64,000 bases of DNA from Pseudisothecium myosuroides (taxonomy: Eukaryota; Streptophyta; Bryopsida; Hypnales; Lembophyllaceae), in contig OX637289.1 in the NCBI GenBank assembly GCA_951799445.1, positions 46,910,264-46,974,263 of the forward strand, in the 5' to 3' direction. Positions 61,435 through 64,000 of the stretch are shown in pieces. The position numbers were made by a program, and so were the translations under genes. The notes below the pieces were generated by a model that ran no database searches, was not told where the DNA came from, and saw only the letters and a program-made list of their open reading frames with translations. How positions within the stretch are numbered: position 1 is the first letter of the stretch; every line of letters starts with the position of its first letter.

Positions 61435-62135
61435 TTAGCCCTTCTCCCAAAGGGCCATGGGTCTAGGATTCGACCTCTCACCCAGCATAAGAGCATTCCC
61501 ATTGTGGCTGAGCGAGACTGGCCTGGGCGCCATACGCTGAACCCGGAAGGCGAATCCTCTCCCACCGTGACGCGGTCTGACAACTTGGAACAACTGGGCA
61601 AGGCCAAATTCATCGTTTTCCCCTTAGCTCGCGGAGCCCGGTGAGATTTGTAACAGTAGCCTGGTGTGACAGCTTACTCATAGGTTGCCGTGTTTTCTTG
61701 TTGTGCAGACTGCTTTCCATTCACTTTTGTGCTTCCTCAACGGTGCTAGTATGTGAGCTTGTGAGCATTGAGCCTACAATATAGGTACCTATAATATAGA
61801 TACCACACAATATAGAAGGTGTATACATTATAAACGCCTATAATATGGGTATTTGTAACATATATACTCTATAATCATAGATGATTTTTATAGTATATAT
61901 ACCTATAACATAGGTGTGTAGTATTTTAGGCTCACGGACTCACATTCCTATGCTCACATAATAGCAACCCTCTATGCTTCCTTGCTCATTTTTTACTAAA
62001 GAAAGGTCCTTGACCGGGCCATACAAGCGTGTCACAGTGTGGGAGCTTCAAGTCATTGTACTCCGGGGTTGAATTCGGGATGCCAACACTAGTCTGCTGT
62101 GGGGATTTGGCTACTGTACAGTGGCAATGCTCTAA
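61435..62135. other. Intergenic DNA with MITE-like ends
   Basis: AAGAGCATTCCCATTGTGG near 61491 and the inverse of TAGAGCATTGCCACTG near 62117-62133 could be the ends of one element, but I see no target duplication. Bases 61780-61925 contain repeated CCTATAATATAGGTA-like phrases. The GC-rich patch 61500-61640 has no recognised gene. Confidence 0.35.
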
Positions 62136-62160
62136 CACTACTAGAAAATTAAGTGTCCAA
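62136..62160 (+). mobile_element. CACTA-type element end
   Basis: CACTACTAGAAAATTAAGTG is the same terminal motif as the element at 38085-39555. The matching right end is not in the window, so the element may extend beyond 64000 or be truncated. Confidence 0.45.
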
Positions 62161-62689
62161 TTCAACAAGAAAATCAAAAAATATATGTTATTTTGGACAG
62201 TGGATTAGGACATTTTGATTCGGACAAAAATCAACACTTCTATGTTGATTTTATATCTTGATTCGGTCACAATGAAAAAATTATTATTATTATTGAATAA
62301 TTTGCCACGTAAGCTGCCACATAGGTTGAACTTGCCACCCAGGCAAGACTGCCACGTCATTAGAACGGCCAAACGGATTAAATTGCCACGTCAGCAATCA
62401 ACAAATTGATATTAAATAATTAATTAAAGTTTCCAAATTAAATTCTTAAATTTAAAATTTAACTTTTAAAAACCCAACATCATATTCAAAATAATTTAAT
62501 AAATATATACTACTGTGGAGCTTTGAATGCCAAAATCACGACTACATTCCAAATAATTCAACATATATTCCAGTTTGACTTTCAATGTAACTTACCTTGA
62601 TGTTTGAAGAGAGGGGAAGACAAGGCCTTTATACAAGTGAGGTGGTAGGAGGTAGGACAACCCATATGGGATTTGTAAAGAGTGAGGAA

Positions 62690-63140
62690 TAGTTGGAGCT
62701 CAACCGCTCATACTTAAGTCAAAAGTAGGAATTGTAGTTTTAGTAGAATTTCAGACCTCATTTAGGCATTGTAGAATTCATTTTTTCAAAAAACTTTGAA
62801 CTAAGTTATTGTAGAAAATGAATCTAAATTTCATCTCCAAAAATCCGTTTCAGATTTTAAGCCTCCAATTAAAAGTTATGGACAAATTTGAGAGAGGGGT
62901 TGGAAGGGACATTTTTTTTGACAATTTCAAACACCCACTTTGAAATTTGTCCATAACTTTTGAGTGGAGGCTTGAAACATCAAACGGTTTTTTGGAGATG
63001 AAATTTGGCTTGATTTCACAACTTTTTTTAGTTCAAAGTGCTTTGAAAAAAGATATTCTACTATGCCAAAATGAGGTTTGAAATTCTACTTTGTACACAA
63101 TTCCTACATTTTGACAATGAGCGGTCAAGCTCTCATCTTC
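62690..63140. mobile_element. Foldback element, second copy
   Basis: The left arm (about 62690-62900: GCTCAACCGCTCAT, CAGACCTCATTTAGGCATTG, AAAAATCCGTTTCAG) and the right arm (about 62938-63140) are inverted repeats. The family is that of 45139-45762; an outer left segment (62600-62690) matches that element's outer arm but has no partner on the right. Confidence 0.75.
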
Positions 63141-63320
63141 AAATTATCTCATATTCTTTGATAATTTATGATGAACAATGAATTTCATTGTAAAAACAAC
63201 CTCTCTATTATCATTTTTTCTAAATGTCAATGAAAATTGGTGACTCCTAGTAGTAGTTGGGGCCACCATATAAATTGCTCTCATAAATTGAGAAACTACA
63301 ATTGTGAAGTGAAAATTGGG

Positions 63321-63906
63321 CATATTGTTGCACAAAAGGGATTTTACAATTTCACTTAGAATGGACTATACTTAGACCTATTATTATTTGAATGAAATTT
63401 TTATGTAAAAATAATTTTTTTGTGAAAAGTCAAAATGTCTCATTTCTTTTTATAGGATGAATATACATCTTGACTAGAATTACATATTATAAGTTCCATG
63501 AATTTTAAATTTTTATTGATTGAATTTTATGGATTGAAATTTGACTTCAAAATTTTCATTTTTTTATTTTTCATTCCATAGATTGCAAAAAAATACAATA
63601 AAAATTCAAAATAACATCAAATAACTATATATATCAAAAACATATTTGCAATTTATGGAGTGAAAAATTAAAAATTAAAATTTTAATAAATAAGATATCA
63701 ATCAATAAAAATCCAATATTCGTGGATCTTGTAGTATGTGATTCTAGTCAAGATGCACATTCTTCCTATAAAAAGAAATGAGACATTTTGACTTTTCACA
63801 AAAAAATTACTTTTCCATAAAAATTTCATTCAAATAATAATAAGTCTAAATATAATCCATTCTAAGTGAAATTGTATATAAAGGTAGAATCCCTTTTATA
63901 CAACAT
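63321..63906. mobile_element. Foldback element of a different family
   Basis: Left arm about 63321-63494 and right arm about 63741-63906 are inverted copies; shared blocks include AGTCAAAATGTCTCATTTCT, TTTTTATAGGA and TCTTGACTAGAAT. The AT-rich centre is about 245 bp. Non-coding; a hairpin transcript would be possible. Confidence 0.75.
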
Positions 63907-64000
63907 GTCAAAATTTCTCTTAATATTTTTAATTTTTTAGTTTATTAAAATAATTTATATAATAGCCAATTATTTTTGGAAGTCACCATAAGTCCATCAC

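Noticed and set aside
61440..61490. tRNA or SINE-like box B (GGTCGAATCC, minus)
   Set aside because: No cloverleaf or box A at the right distance could be formed.

Overview
This is plant nuclear DNA: genes are split by GT-AG introns, intergenic DNA is AT-rich and packed with small inverted-repeat transposons, and there is a U2 snRNA gene of plant type. The best clue to the lineage is a locus at about 22.6-33.5 kb joining a protein kinase, an NB-ARC (NBS) domain and a long leucine-rich repeat array. That kinase-NBS-LRR order was described from mosses such as Physcomitrella, so I read the window as a bryophyte, probably a moss (inference, moderate confidence).

Layout. 0-16 kb: a direct segmental duplication (1-760 and about 10560-11180), remnants of an alcohol dehydrogenase exon and an F-box protein, a U2 snRNA gene, one apparently intact two-exon SIAH/SINA-type RING E3 ligase gene (10920-12739, minus), a SIAH 3'-end fragment (about 575-755, minus) and a SIAH copy whose first RING-exon codon is a stop and which lies 17 bp from a MITE (14730-15440, plus). 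16-22 kb: gene-poor DNA with TTAA-flanked inverted-repeat elements. 22.6-33.5 kb: the kinase-NBS-LRR locus, with a possible leader exon, a leader intron that begins with tandem repeats, and an LRR region built from twelve 288-bp units. Several in-frame stops and frameshifts make this copy a pseudogene. 34-46 kb: no convincing gene, but CACTA-like, Stowaway-like and long foldback elements. 46.0-47.5 kb: a decayed RlmI-type SAM-dependent methyltransferase. 48.9-57.7 kb, minus: a complete 16-exon CHASE-domain hybrid histidine kinase (cytokinin-receptor family, 1086 residues in my model) with phases that close exactly. 58.8-61.4 kb: a nested transposon in which two 0.93-kb elements and a 161-bp hairpin are inserted in an older element. 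62-64 kb: more foldback elements.

The living genes appear to be U2 snRNA (splicing), the SIAH-type ligase (protein turnover) and the histidine kinase (two-component signalling). They show no operon-like relation. The most notable unexplained structures are the TTAA/CCCCTAAA nested transposon family, with empty-site evidence resembling piggyBac behaviour; the regular 288-bp LRR super-repeat; the possible leader-intron repeats that each carry a 5' splice-site-like sequence; and a duplicated exon-like segment in the pseudo-receiver part of the histidine kinase. All coordinates come from hand reading, and exon edges are predictions without transcript evidence.
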